DNA of 64,000 bases from Eupeodes corollae. Lineage: Eukaryota; Arthropoda; Insecta; Diptera; Syrphidae. Positions 11,510 to 23,760 of this stretch are shown piece after piece (position 1 is the stretch's first letter; each line of letters starts with the position of its first letter). The notes beneath the pieces were generated by a model. That model searched no databases. It was not told the origin of the DNA and was given only the letters and a program-made list of their open reading frames with translations. The DNA lies in the NCBI RefSeq assembly GCF_945859685.1, contig NC_079147.1, forward strand, positions 211,423,578 through 211,487,577. Reading direction: 5' to 3'. Made by a program: the position numbers and the translations under genes.

Positions 11510-12503
11510 TCAATGGAACCAGCGTGAGTCCCTTACGAGACGTAAGAGGCTGATTATGCTGATATGATTTAGATCGTTAAAGAAGAATTCTCCTAGGTAA
11601 TTCTTGCGTTTTCGAGCTAGAGCAGGGCATGTGTAGAAAAGATACAGAACCGTTTCTTCCTCTTCCTCGTCCATACAGTTTCTGCAAAAGTCATTTGAGA
11701 ATACGCCTAGTCTCGTGGCGTGCTTCGCTATTAGACAGTGTCCGGTTATGACACCTATTATCGAGCTTATATGCCATCTGCTTAGAGAGAGCAAGCACCT
11801 TGAACGTTTTAAATCCAGTGTTGGCCAGATGTTTTTTGTGACTTGAAACGTGGTGATGTTGTTCCACCTGGTGCCAGCTCTCCTCACAGCGTCTTGCATT
11901 AGCATCACTTTACAAGAGGCGATTGGTATGCCAGTACTTGCCAAACGTGGTAGGATGGTCTGTACTGTACCGTTCCTGGCGAGTTCATCTGCGTTACAGT
12001 TACCTGGAATGTCTCTATGGCCCGGCACCCAGAAAAGGTGAATATTAAACTGTTGCGCCATCTCCATTAGAGATGATCGACAGTATGGACTGTTATAGAG
12101 TTTGTAGAGACGGAGTCCAGAGATTTGAAAGCGGCCTGGCTATCAGAAAAATACGAATATCAGATGTTGATATCACGTTTTCTTTGAGCCAAGACAAGAC
12201 TTCTTTTATCGCCAAAAGTTCCTCCTGGAACACGCTACAATGATTGGGAAGGCGGAATGAGAGACTTAATTTCAGTCGTTCTGAGTACACACCTCCACCA
12301 ACCCCTTCTTTTGTTTTTGACCCATCTGTGTAAAAATGGATCGACTCATCCTGTACTCTTTCCTGTACGTTGCGTTTCCAATTTAGTTTTTTGTCTAAGA
12401 CAAAACCCAGGTATTTAGCCTCGTCTGAAAATTTTAGTTGGATTCCTCTAATATAGGGAGGGTTGATAAATAGAACTTTGTATCTCCTCGAAAATAAGAC
12501 CAA
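11510..12503 (-). pseudogene. LINE ORF2 C-terminal part: RNase H and CCHC-like tail
   Basis: The first part (12503-12093) carries the end of an RT region (EAKYLGFVLDKKLNWKRNVQ), followed directly by an RNase H start: HFYTDGSKTKEGVGGGVY with the first catalytic Asp, then FQEELLAIKEVLSWL with the catalytic Glu. A frameshift near 12120 breaks the SDSQAA block. The second part (12067-11510) has HLFWVPGHRDIPGNCNADEL, containing the last RNase H Asp, then a C-terminal zinc-knuckle-like segment with Cys residues in FCRNCMDEEEEET and YTCPALARKRKNYLG. RNase H on a LINE ORF2 is typical of I-like and LOA-like clades; the exact clade is not resolved. Confidence 0.75.
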
Positions 12504-12628
12504 GTATCTAAGTAGGTCTATAATACAATTCGATTGAAATTACTGCTCCTCTGTCCATGGGTTTTCTAGCCACACAGATTCTTTCATCACTGGCATCTGG
12601 AGTGCAGACGAAGACGGTTCTGGAATTG

Positions 12629-12904
12629 TTAAGCCACTTGCATCAACTTCGTCTTTGTCGAGCCAGTCAGCATCCCAGACAATGTTTCATAACGAAGCAC
12701 AATGCAGTGATGCTCATTCGCTCTTCTGCCAGCAAGGCGCTGTGGCCGTACTCTAGTTTCACAATCGTCTGGGACAGTCTTGCCATGCACGTAACGACAG
12801 TGTATTTGAACACTCTTGTGAGATGTGAAATAGCTTCCACAGGTTGGACATACTTTTTTCTTCAGGTCGGATTGTACAGATATACAAAAAAAATCGTAAG
12901 GCAT
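12629..12904 (-). pseudogene. Zinc-finger segment at the 5' side of the RNase H LINE
   Basis: A 91-codon open frame contains CPTCGSYFTSHKSVQIHCRY followed by VHG, a classical C2H2 finger (C-x2-C, then H-x4-H-type spacing), and further basic sequence. It precedes the truncated RT/RNase H segment on the same strand, so it probably belongs to the N-terminus of the same LINE. An independent zinc-finger exon is a less likely alternative. Confidence 0.5.
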
Positions 12905-12999
12905 CTGCTTAACCCGTTTTAGAGGAGGTTACAGATCAACGGACAACCTCATAAGAAGTGGCGAAAAGTTGGATGTTCAATACAATACAATACAATCTA

Positions 13000-15440
13000 T
13001 GAATTCCCCGTGAAACGGAAATGAAAAGGGTTGCCAATTTTGGAGTTTTAATTCCATAATTTTTTATTTAAAAAAAAAAACAATGTAAGGAAGACCCCCT
13101 CCGCCCATGTAACGCATCGTAACGCACCCTTATTCACAAAGACATAACCTCTTAAATCAATTATTTGAAATCTATAATAAATGTCACTCTTGTATTTATT
13201 CACCAAATGATAATATAAAAAGTATAAATTGCAAATTAATATTTTTCAACAGTCTAGTTTAAGTTTTTATATTTTCAGTACAAATATATTATATTAATAA
13301 AAATTGTTAACGTAAGTATTTCACGGATTATATGTAAACAATCCTAAACTATTAATATAAATAAGAAACAAAATTAGACCCAAAACTGAACCTTGCGGAA
13401 TTCCTTCATTATTATTTGCAGTTTCACTAAATTTACTATTTATTTTGAGTCTCTGCTGTCTGTTGTTCAGGTAGATGACAACCAATCCAGCATAAAACCT
13501 CTAAAACCAGCCTTTGTAGAAAAAAAACGAATTCTTAATTTAACAGTAACTGTAAAAGTAGTTTTTTATCTATTATTTTTTCAATCGAAATCATCATTAA
13601 AGTCAAACTTTTTATGGTTTTTACAAAATAATTTTACCATTTTAATTAGGTTCGATTAAAATATAGAAAGACTGGTGACAAAGGATTAAATTGCTTCAAA
13701 AATATTGTGTATTGACAATTCTGAAGACACTTGTTACTATTATTTATTCCAACACTGTATATTCAATGTTTTTCCATTTTTAATTAAATTTATAAAAAAA
13801 ACATTAATTGAAGAACATTTTGCTTTGAAAATTGTTCATACCTGTGTAAATCGATGTATTTTGTTTTAACGTAAACAACTGTGAAAAATCCTTAATACGT
13901 ATAATTTATTGCAATTAAATTCTATAATCTATCAATTTTTTTTGTGTTCTCATTGCATCGTAATGAATTTATTGATTTGATCAAAATTTTACATACCTAC
14001 AAAATTGAAAAGTATTAATAAATGACAGAGGTTATGTGTTGTCTTCTTTACAAAGCTGATGTGATGTCTATATAAGTCGTATTTATATAAATAGGTACAA
14101 ACAAAAAAAACAATTGCTTTGTTAGCTTGCCAATCATTTTATTTATAATAAAAAAATTAAATAATTTTGTTCTATGCAAATATTCAAGTCAAAAGTTATT
14201 AAAGCTAACGATGGAATATAAAATATGTCATGTGCACTATGGCGTATACTTGTTTTTTTTCCTTTTGAAACTAAAAATTTAAATCCTTTTTATACAATTT
14301 TTTCTGTCTGTTTTGTTTATTTGTTGGTTAATAATATATATATATATTATATATTTTTTAAAGCATTTATTTCAAAAGCCACTATACTGTCAGCAGTAAA
14401 TCAGTTTTTCTACGACGAAATCAATTATATTCATACACCGAAAATAGGAGCTTAACAGATTAAAAAAGCATTTATCTATATTTCAAATTAATTGCCAAAA
14501 ATAAAACCTATTTGTTTTGTATTTCTTATTTATTTATAAATTTATTAAATAAATCTATGTATTTGGTTCACCAATTAAAAAAAAATACTTATTTTACTAT
14601 CTACCTCAATTGTAAGCAATAAATTCATCAAAATTAAATAAAAGACTAGGTTTAAGGTTGTTACCATGGTTATATTCTATGCATAATTTAATTCACACTT
14701 AATTTATAATTGATTACGTTTTTATTATATTTTTTTTCCATTATTTTATTCATATGAAATTAAAAATACTTGGAAATTTGTTTCTTTTTTTTTTGTGTGA
14801 ATTTCGTATCCCCTGGGCCCCATCCGAAACGTCTACACCCTTAAAAAATGAACATAAGATTAATTTTTCTGGAAATTTACGTAGTTGAAAAATACTAAAA
14901 AAATGTTAAAATGTTTTTGTTTGCAAAAAGCTTGATTTTCAAGAATTCAATGCTTACTTTTATTTCATGTTAGTTTTATGTTTTATAAAAATATGTAATT
15001 TTCTGAGTGATAAATTTTAAATGCCGGATTCTCATTTTCATTTTCCAAAAAAAAAATCTTGATGCAAAACCATGAAATTTATTTTTCCTGGAATAATTAA
15101 TTAAATTTCATGTTAATTTTTTAAATGTAGGTTTTGGTATTTTGTTTGAATTTGAGAAAAATGAAAGAAAATATGTTTGGTTGGTCTCATATTCTAGGAA
15201 CCAAAGTTAAGCTTTTAGCTGAAACTAAATTGTATTATAGACATTTAGACTGAGAGTTTACTGATTAAATTTAAGAGGCCGATGTTGAATATGAATCGCA
15301 CCTAAAACTTAATTTTTTTCTGAATTTCATTGTATATCGCTTAAATTTAGAATTATTCAATTTGAATCATGGAAAGATACACAATCTAGCAACTCGTTAA
15401 AGTTATTCGGGCTTATTACTTATCGTGCACTTTTTGATTT
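13000..15440. other. Very AT-rich stretch with no gene seen
   Basis: No recognisable coding motif. A MITE-like C-rich scrap is at 13094-13130. From about 14840 to 15400 similar phrases recur loosely (tttttctgg-aatt, atttcatgttaattttt), suggesting an old diverged tandem repeat. Confidence 0.35.
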
Positions 15441-15454
15441 TTTTGGTTCAATTA

Positions 15455-16272
15455 AATCGTCGAAATGGGTGTACAATCGAAAAAATCGTGCACAAAATTG
15501 AAGAAATCGGGTCTGTAGAAGATGTGAAAACATCAGTGCATGCTCGTACAACTTGTACTGCACCTTCCACTAGACGTCGTGTCCAACAATTGCACCTCTC
15601 AAGCTAGCCGTTGATGAAATTATGCATAATGACTTGCATTTACACGCCCAACACTTAAACCTTAAACCAGATCATTTCAAGCGTCGTCAATGGTCAGAAT
15701 GGTAACAAGAAATACCAACAGTGGATGAAATTCCTTTTCAGTGATGAGGAATATTTTCACCTCAGTGGATTCGTCAATAAGCTGAATTTCCGACTTTTTG
15801 CGAATGACATCCCAAGAGTGAATGTCGAAAAAGGAATCCTGACTATTTGGTGCGTGTTTTAGGCTTTTTCCAAAATGAGTACAGTCTGGCAGTTACTGTG
15901 AATGGTGTTCGCTACCGTCAGGTTATACCAATTTTGGTATGGCTTGAGTTAAAAGATATTGATGTAGACAATATGTGGTAAGACGGTGCCACTTGCGACA
16001 CATTTAACGAAAGAATGACTGTTGTGCGCGAAAAATTCAATGGCTGTGCTATCTCACTTGGTGGCGATGTCAAGTAGCCACCAAGATCATATTAATTGAC
16101 ACCGTTAGACTTCTTTCAAGAACTAAAGGATGAGATCGTTCGCTTAATGTACACAAGTTTGAACGGGTATACTGATTTACAATACTCTTTGTCCTCGTCG
16201 TGGTGCAGTACTCACAGATTAGAATTTGGTTGCAGCAGCCAAGCAACTCGCCATAGATCGCAAAAGCTCAAC
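15455..16272 (+). pseudogene. Full-length but degenerate mariner-like (DD41D group) transposase relic
   Basis: N-terminal remains begin near 15455. A middle piece reads LAVDEIMHNDLHLHAQHL and FKRRQWSEW near 15605-15705. The core follows: FSDEEYFHLSGFVNKLNF near 15740, AVTVNGVRYRQVIP near 15895, a DGATCDTF block near 15980 and GGDVK-PPRS...LTPLDFF near 16060-16115. All three catalytic Asp positions can be located (FSDE, DGAT, PLDF). Stops occur at least at the W-to-stop site before DGAT and in the PPRS block. The right side ends where the tail of an RTE-clade LINE begins. Confidence 0.72.
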
Positions 16273-16274
16273 AT

Positions 16275-18215
16275 TTTACTTACTACTTACTTACTTACTC
16301 AGGTCCTCAGACATGTTAAGTCCGTTGGGAACCCCTTTAGGACCTTAACTGCGTCAACACGCCATCGTGTACGGTTTCCGCAGATGTGTTTCAGCTCCTT
16401 ATAACTCTTGCCTAGTGACGCTGATTCCGCCTCGACTGTCCTTCGCCATGTGTTTCACTGTCGTTCAGCTCTTCTTCCTTCTTATGTGAGCGGATTCCAC
16501 TGAATTGTTGGCCTGCAATGCAGTCGTTACCTTTTCGAATCGTATGTCCAATCCTTTGCCACTTACGTCTTCGTATTATAGATCGTATAGTTTTCTCACC
16601 TGTCCTTCTGTGAAGGACATCGTTTGATATACGGTTGGCCAGAAAATATTAGGATGTTACGAAGACATCTATTCACGAAGGTTTGCAGCTTTCTTTTTAT
16701 GGCTAAAGTAATCTACTAAGTGCTGCTGCATCCATAAAACAGCACAGATTTCCTTTTTTTAGGAGCCTGAAGATAATTCCCTTCTTTCACTCACAGGGTA
16801 AGGGAGAAGCTTTTGGTGGTCCAGGCTTCTTTTATGAGCGGATGAAGCAGTTCGCTTGATGACGTTGGCGCTGCTTGTTAAAGCAGTGCGGGAATTCCAT
16901 CAAGCCCTACCGCTTTGTTGTTCTTAAGTGCATTAATTGCGTCAACGATCTTATCTTTACTGGGAGGTGCGGTGCGGATTCAGGGATTAGTTTCTTCAGG
17001 CGCTTCATAAGGTATAGGCTGCACGTTGTTTGCAAACACGGTTTAAAATCGAGGAAAAGTGATCTTTCCACCGAACTTATCACAGTACCGTCTACTTCTT
17101 TCACCAGGTGTTGCTTTGAGCTGTGTGTACCAGTCAGCTCTTTGGTTATTCTTTACTGTCCTGCTGTCGCACCTGTTTGCAGCATCTTCTGCTTCTTGCG
17201 CCAATGCGTTAATGTAGTTACGCTTGTCGTGGCGCACACAGCGGTGAACCTATCTCTTTTTCATGCGATACGAGAACTCCAGCTCGTTTCTTTCATTTAA
17301 CTGATTGCCTGAAAGCCAAGTGTTGTTGCTTCCTTTTTTCCGACCGAATATTCTGTCAGCATCTGAAATGAAAACATTTTTCACAGCTTTCCAATGGTGT
17401 TTGATGTCTTCATGTAATGTGCTGTTATCATTTTGTGTGACAGATGGTCCTTAAATTGTTCACAGATCGTGGTATTCTTTAGTCTGACGATGTTGCGTCG
17501 ACTAATAGCGAAGTGGTCAATTTGGTTGGCAGACGCTTGCCTGTCCGTCGACACCCAGCTAATTTTATAACAGAGATTGTGCTGAAATGAAGTTTATGAA
17601 CCTCTCACCATTATCATTGCAATTGCCGGCTCCGTGAGCACCCGTCATATTCCTTAGGCCGTTGTTGTTACTGCCAACCTTAGTATTAAGGTCTCCCATA
17701 ACCAAAATAATATCTCCGCGGGGAGTATTAATGTAGGCGGATCCTATAAAAGCATTCTTTCTCTTCATCAGATGCGAGCTCTGTCGGTGCGTAACACTGT
17801 ATAATGGTGACGGGTCGAACTCTACTCTGAAACCTAGCTCTGATAAGCCTTTCTCCAAGGGGCTCCCACGAAATAAGGTTTCTAGTTGCCGTTCTTATAA
17901 GAAGTAACCCAACTCCAGATTTTCGATCGTTTCCTGGATCTTGACCACAGTATAGCAGTACAGTTTTACGTGTCGGTGACACGATCCCAACCATGGCACT
18001 TCGTTTAACCCTAAGATATCTATCCTAAACCGCATAAATTCTCTCTCTAATTCGAGGAATCTAGCATTGTGTAGACCTTCACTTCCTGCGTCCAGATGTG
18101 TACTCACATTCCAGAAACCAATCTTTGTCCAGGTGCAATAGCCAAAAGTCGTTAACGAGTTATTATTAATTATCCGAGGCGTGATTTCGGTTTCCGTAGC
18201 GGGTCATTGGTCAGA
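16275..18215 (-). mobile_element. RTE-clade LINE, degenerate, with tetranucleotide 3' tail
   Basis: On the minus strand, endonuclease, partial reverse transcriptase and the typical RTE C-terminus follow in order. They end in a short (AAGT)-type tandem tail at about 16276-16300. The element abuts a mariner relic at its 3' end and reads back to about 18215 at its 5' end. Confidence 0.8.
16300..18200 (-). pseudogene. RTE-type endonuclease / reverse transcriptase pseudogene
   Basis: The endonuclease begins FWNVSTHLDAGSEGLHNARF near 18110, then FMRFRIDILGLNEVPWLGS, DRKSGVGLLLIRTATRNL, RARFQSRVRPVTIIQCYAPT and PRGDIILVMGDLNTKVG (17700-17640). These are the Glu and Asp blocks of an AP-endonuclease-like domain. 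The start of the RT region (TGTHS--KATP, DGTVISSVE, LTQLMHLRTTKR) lies at 17240-16907. The palm with its ADD motif is missing or unreadable. The far C-terminus is present at 16620-16440: RTGEKTIRSIIRRRKWQRIG followed by HTIRKGNDCIAGQQ. Multiple frameshifts and stops make it non-functional. Confidence 0.8.
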
Positions 18216-18289
18216 GTCAGGGAACTTCGCAATTTTTGCTAACTTTTGTATCTGACAGGACCATCCTGTTCGCCGTTTCAGTTCAAGAG

Positions 18290-18625
18290 CAATTTCAATT
18301 TTTTTTTCAGGAATCTAAGCGGTTACGTTTGCTACAAATTTGTCATTCCGGGCACGTTCTTGGTAAGGAGCCAATTCATTCACAGAGAGTGACAGTTTAT
18401 GGTGGATTGTGAAATACTCTCATCAATTAACCATTTTGTTTTTCAAAAATAAGGCTGGTGATTTCAATTGGCCTCCTTGGAGCTGTGATTTGACTTTTTT
18501 GTGAGAAATAGTAAAATATTGATGTTATGATACAAGCACTAAATATTAGAAACCATCATCAAGGTTTTGGAAAGTTGAAGTGATTGAATACGCTGTCACG
18601 AAGCCATCCTTGGAAACATATTTTT
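18290..18625 (+). pseudogene. Mariner-like transposase scrap
   Basis: Frames read NLSGYV near 18310, HSRE-RVTVYGGL near 18375-18400, and AGDFNWPPWSCDLT near 18450-18495. The last is the conserved block just before the third catalytic Asp of DD41D-type transposases. Internal deletions and frameshifts are extensive. It is separate from the relic at 15455-16272, which already contains the same blocks. Confidence 0.55.
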
Positions 18626-20551
18626 GTCTCATAAATCATGCTAGTTTTTGATCTTACCTTTACTTTCTCATAATATGGACGGAATTGTTTTTAAATCAAA
18701 AAAAAAAATTAGGAAAGACTAAGGGCTCATTCTATTTTATAGACAAATGTTCATACAGTAAACAAAAAATAATATTGGTTATTGGTATCCAAAGAAAATG
18801 GCTTAGATCTCATTGACTTCATCCTTTTTTAAGTTCTTTAACTGACAATGTTTCTTTTAACTTCTCAAATGCACCAATAAAAAGTTACCTTTCCTATTCT
18901 GCCACACAATAGAGAGCCACCAAAGATGTTGTAGCCCGTCCAACCTTTGTTCGTTGAATTTTCCAGTCTAGAATACTTTTCAGCCAAATTGAATAATTTT
19001 CTTTATATGTTTCCCAAAAGTTTAGCCAAGTTTGCAATTCAAAGTCCAAATCTTCCCCAAGCTTCTTTGAATACTCTCGGAATTTCAAAAACAAATTGTA
19101 CTCGTATAGTTTGTTCATGAATGCAATATGTAATATAAACTTTTCCTCCAAAGAACTTAGAATCTTAGAAAACTGACAACTATTCTAAAAAAATAATAGA
19201 AAACAAGATTATGCGATGGAGAGTATACCCATGAATAATAAGGGCTTTAGGCAAAAGTTTCCACACACACACACACCCGTACGCACAAACACAAACAATG
19301 ATTAATACATGCAAAAGACTTTACGGAATAACCTAAATAATTTTAGGATACAGACAATAGGACTGCACATATTATGTGTGTGTGGATTGGAAAGGATTAT
19401 GCAAATGACAAGAAGTGGAATTCACATGTTTTGTGACTCTCTCTATATCTGCAAAGGTACATAGATAGATGCGGATAGTTCAGAAATTGTTTGCAGAAGG
19501 TAAAAGGACATAGAAGTGTCTTGTTTGATTTTTGTTGGTATCTTGTTTTCATGAAAAAAGGAATTTATTAGTATGTAAATGTAAAACGCAAAGCTAGGCG
19601 GCTTAAAAACACAGATATGCAACCATACCAAAATAGAAAAAAAAACTGCTAACTCTCACTGACAATGAACGGAACCGAAGGATCTCTCCAGGATTCAGAT
19701 CGATTTGAGGAATTGTTGAATAAATATTCAAAGAGTTCTGCTTCGCAAGTGCACTGCAAAGCACACCTGTGGTGAATATAAAGTGAGAACTGTAGACTGC
19801 GTCTGTTTTTGTCATTTGTGAACATTTATTCCAATTAATCGAACAAAAATATAATTTATCGAAAAATTATAAATTTATTTATTGAAAAGTCTGTAATAAG
19901 CAAAGTGAGAGAGGAATGGTTGAGGTGGTTGAGGGAGAGTAAATGCAAGTATTTTTTTGACAGTTCAAGTCGTTGGCTGGAGTTGTCGTCGTCGTCGTTG
20001 TTGCGTTGTTTATGGATGATGATGATGTTGATGTGGGAAGTAAGCCAAGTGTTTGTTTTAATTATATCTTTTATTTACCTACTTACCTACCTACCTAACT
20101 GTTTTTTGTTGGTTCTTTATTTTAATGAATAAAACCGAGAGATAATTATATTAATTTTTATTAAATTCATTTCATCACGTCTCCCTCCAATCCTTATCTA
20201 TATTATATGTACATATATATACCTTCATCATCTCCTCTGCGCGCACCCATTTCGCACCCATTAACATCCTTCCAGCCTTTTTTTGTTAAATGAGAAGTGA
20301 CAGTGTTTTTATTCCGGTGGAATAGCATCGGATTCAGGTTACAGAAAATCACACGATTGAGTTGAAAAGCAAAGGCAAAGTTAAATGATATTTCTGGATT
20401 AATCAACAAATAAATAAAACCAACAGGTAACTGGAATTGTGTATTATGTTGATACATTTAAAAGCGTTCTAATGGTGTTGCGTAGCGCAATTGTTTATGT
20501 TTATCCATTTTTAATTCAAGATAGTGTGCTTACAACTTAAGCTTTGTTGTT
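18626..20551. other. AT-rich stretch with microsatellites and one unidentified open frame
   Basis: Simple repeats are (CA)n at 19262-19276, a (GTC)n run near 19985-20000, GATGAT runs near 20013-20035 and a (TACC)n run near 20075-20098. An 85-codon minus-strand open frame at 18894-19151 (MEEKFILHIAFMNKLYEYNL at its start) has an ordinary protein-like composition but no family I recognise. It could be an exon or chance. Confidence 0.35.
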
Positions 20552-23007
20552 CTTTTTACTTGCGACATATAGGAACTATATGGCAAGTTTTGCATTCGTG
20601 CAAAATTTCGAACTCGAGATTTTAATCAAACATGATATTACGATGGTAGAGAAGTCGAAAAAAGTGGGTCCCGCGATTCCGTCCGGTCGGTTTTGTCTGT
20701 CTGTCCACGCTCCTACAGCCTAAACCATTGGGTCGATTGAGTTCAAACTTGGAAGTTAAGGTTTTGAGCAGATTCGCGTTAGGCATTTTTTTCATTTTTT
20801 TTTTATGATCAAAACTAACAGTGGCCACCATACAATTTTTTTGGTCAAAAAACGAAAATTCGAATTTTCTCAAAAACAAACCGATAGATTTTCTTTAAAT
20901 TTTCTCTAAAATTTTATTTTTTAACTTGGCTTCTTTTAATAAGAAAAACAAATGTTTGTATTGCTCAGGAAAGGTACCGCTCATACAACCGTTATTTTGT
21001 TTTTTAATTTACTCAGCAACTTATGAACCGATTTCAATAATTTTTTTTCTGAATGAGCTCTTATATTGCCTTAACAATATTTGATTATCAAAAGTGCAAT
21101 TTATTATTGTTTGGATTTTTTAAAAAATATTGAATTTTATTTTTTCAAAATTCGATATCTCAAAAACGGGTCAACATTTTTTTACGAAATTCAAACGTAA
21201 AGCGTATATTAACAACCTCTAAACAACTGCTTACCAAAAATATTTTTAGAACAAAATTTAAAAATTTTATATATAAAAAATTAATTTAAAAAAAAACCGC
21301 TCTAACGATTTTCAAAAAAAAAAATTTGAAAAATCAAATGTTTCTTTATTTATAAAATGGCATTTAAATTTTTGAAGACAAACTTATTTTTCGGGCAAAA
21401 TTTTAAATAGTTTTTTTTTTTTTTAAATTATAACTGTGCATGAGCCCGAAAGAGCGCATTATTTTAACAAAATTGTAATTACATTCCTAGCTTTTATCTA
21501 AATTAGTGCCTTTGGTACATATTTATGTATTTTTATAACTAAAATTATTGTAAATACCAACGATATGGCCGCCCATGTAGCGCAACTGTAGAGGATCAAC
21601 GAATATGATATATTTAATCAACAATCTATTTTAAAGTGTCTATCAAGAAGTATTATATTGGTTACTTTGTATATGTGATTTTAAAATAATATTCTTTACG
21701 AATAAGGTTGTTTCACACATGATTTACTTTCCTTCGCCTATATAAACTTAGTACAAGTTAAAGAAACGGGCCAGAAAGAGTATATGTATTTACTAGTAGA
21801 ATCACTTTTTCAACGTATACACATTATACCTATTTATAAAAGTATTACGTACGACTTCTACAACTACTGCTTACGTGTCACTTCATAACTAAAATATCAA
21901 ACGCACAAAAGCCTGACTGTAAACAAAACATCAATAGCAATTTCTTGTACCTGTTCGTATGCTTGTTATTTTTTTAAACTTTAACAAATTAAATAAACTG
22001 AACGTAAAAACTCTATGTTAGCGCTGAAAACTTATAGTAAAGAAGGAATGTAGTATGAACCTTTTAGCTACCAATAACATTCCTTCATTATCATCATAAA
22101 CATGTCCTTATCTATCTATCTGCATAAAGCTAAGCACACCAATGAACTATATTCTTTATTCGTTTTAGACATCTACCTGATACCTAACTACACAACCAAT
22201 AGGCGATCGCTTTACAATTTAAACATTCATGGTCTGCCTCTTTCTTATTTTATTTATTTTCCATCCTGGTTCTTCTTATATGAAATTACAATAAAGCTCT
22301 ATCTAAAGGAAAAAAGCTTTGTAGGAACAAGTTGAATCTATATAAATCGCATCGTAGCTTTATACATAATAGAAACCATTTTTCATATACAAAGATCGTT
22401 CCTAAGTAAAAGCAGACTTATGAATGTAAATAAAAACAAATATCGGTAAAAGATCCTAAACAGCTGACGTAAGCATGCAGAAGTATCTTTCATCCCCTTA
22501 TTAGATACAATATTATGCCATTTTGTTTTACTTTTCCGTTTTTTATATAAAGTGCATTGATATAAAAAAACAAAATCAAATTCATCTACCTTCATATGGA
22601 AGCTCTTTTATGTGAAAACATATACAAGGTTAGACTCAAATAGAATGAAGGAAATTGTGTAGACTTTTTGGGTCGAAATTTAACTATCTCCCTTATTCTC
22701 CTGGCTGCTTATGGGAATGGAAATAATATTTTGCTCTCGCTCCCTCTGAATTTCTCCACTTTCGATACAAACGCCACGCCAACGACTCGGCATCTGCTCG
22801 CCCTAAAAGTTTCTGCTCATGAGAGTTCTATAGTTTTCATATACAAAGATCGTGCGGTTTTTTTTGACAAATTAAATGGCATTTATATCTTTGAAGACAA
22901 ACTTATTTTACAGGTATATTTTTAAATCTTATATAAGTACTTTTTTAAACAGACTCTTAGCATACAGGAGCAAGTTCGTGCGACCCAGTCGTGCATTTTA
23001 TTTTTTT
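20552..23007 (+). repeat. Left arm of a large near-perfect inverted repeat
   Basis: About 2.45 kb that reappears reverse-complemented at 25624-28076. Paired positions add up to 48628 near the outer end and 48629 near the inner end, so the arms differ in length by a net single base. I saw only scattered substitutions, for example near 20640, 20806 and 21557. The arm starts cttttt-acttgcgacatata and ends gacccagtcgtgcatttta. It carries a phrase gtctgtctgtccacgctcc near 20696-20715 and a 7-bp-stem hairpin with a ttcg loop at 20588-20605. No open frame in it shows a known motif. Confidence 0.93.
21355..22925 (+). repeat. Direct repeat of a ~55-bp module inside the left arm
   Basis: The phrases aaatggcatttaaatttttg...gaagacaaacttattttt at 21355-21412 and aaatggcatttatatctttg...gaagacaaacttatttta at 22872-22925 are near copies about 1.5 kb apart in the same orientation. 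The same pair is mirrored in the right arm. They could mark the edges of an insertion or a short duplicated end. Confidence 0.6.
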
Positions 23008-23376
23008 AAACGTACATACATGATATATTTTTGGGATCAATTTTAAAAGTTAATTGCACTTTTGAATAACAAAATACATGTACATATGTATAAATTAAAA
23101 CCTTTAAATTTAATTTCTATAAAGGCTAATCCATGGTTAATTTATAGCCAAAAATATATAAATAATAGTGCAGAGTCTTAAACAACCTATTGTTAATATC
23201 TCAGCATGTAACTAGCCAAATATTTTCTAAGAATAAAGCAATTTATTGACTTTATTTAAATTCCATCATTCTCTAACTTACATAGTGTCAAAAAGTACTT
23301 ATTTTGTGAATTTTAACACTTAGCTCATGTCTGATTTGAAAGACAATTAGTTTTATATTTAAGCTGAACAAATATG

Positions 23377-23760
23377 GTTGTGTATACGCTTGAACAACGC
23401 TGGGAACAACGCTTAGAGATGATGCCGATTTTGCCAAAAAAAATCATCTTTTCAGATGAAGCTTATTTTGATTTTGGCGGGGATGTAACAAGAAAAATTG
23501 TCGAATTTGGGACACAGAAAGCCACGCATACATTAAAAAGCCCATACACCCAAAACGAGTCACTGTTTGACGGGATTTTGGTGCAGATTCATAATTGGGC
23601 CATTTTTCTTCGACTAAAATGAGCAAGGAGTTATCGGGCTATGTAGAACGAAATCTTGTTCACAAAAATTGAAGAGGAGGATATTGGCAACATTTGGTTT
23701 CAACAGGACGGCGGTGCGGCGCTATGTGCCACACATTCGAAGTAGCATTTTCAAAAAAAA
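23377..23760 (+). pseudogene. Mariner-like transposase relic in the palindrome spacer
   Basis: Frames read PKKIIFSDEAYFDFGGDVTR near 23435-23495 (first catalytic Asp), then TKIEEEDIGNIWFQQDG near 23665-23715 (second catalytic Asp, with a small duplication giving DGGAALCATH for DGATCH). The C-terminal third is absent. It belongs to the same DD41D-type group as the other relics but to a separate subfamily (FDFGG for FWLNG). Confidence 0.65.

Larger units (their letters stand above)
11398..12960 (-). mobile_element. Internally deleted LINE with RNase H domain and TTAGG-like 3' tail
   Basis: Read on the minus strand the element has a 5' zinc-finger-coding segment (12904-12629), then a jump to the end of the RT and an RNase H domain (12503-11510). 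It ends in four AACCT repeats on the minus strand (11398-11419). The middle of ORF2 is missing. A 5'-truncated copy of the same 3' end is at 41636-41975. An (aatac)3 microsatellite lies beside the 5' side near 12982-12998. Confidence 0.75.
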
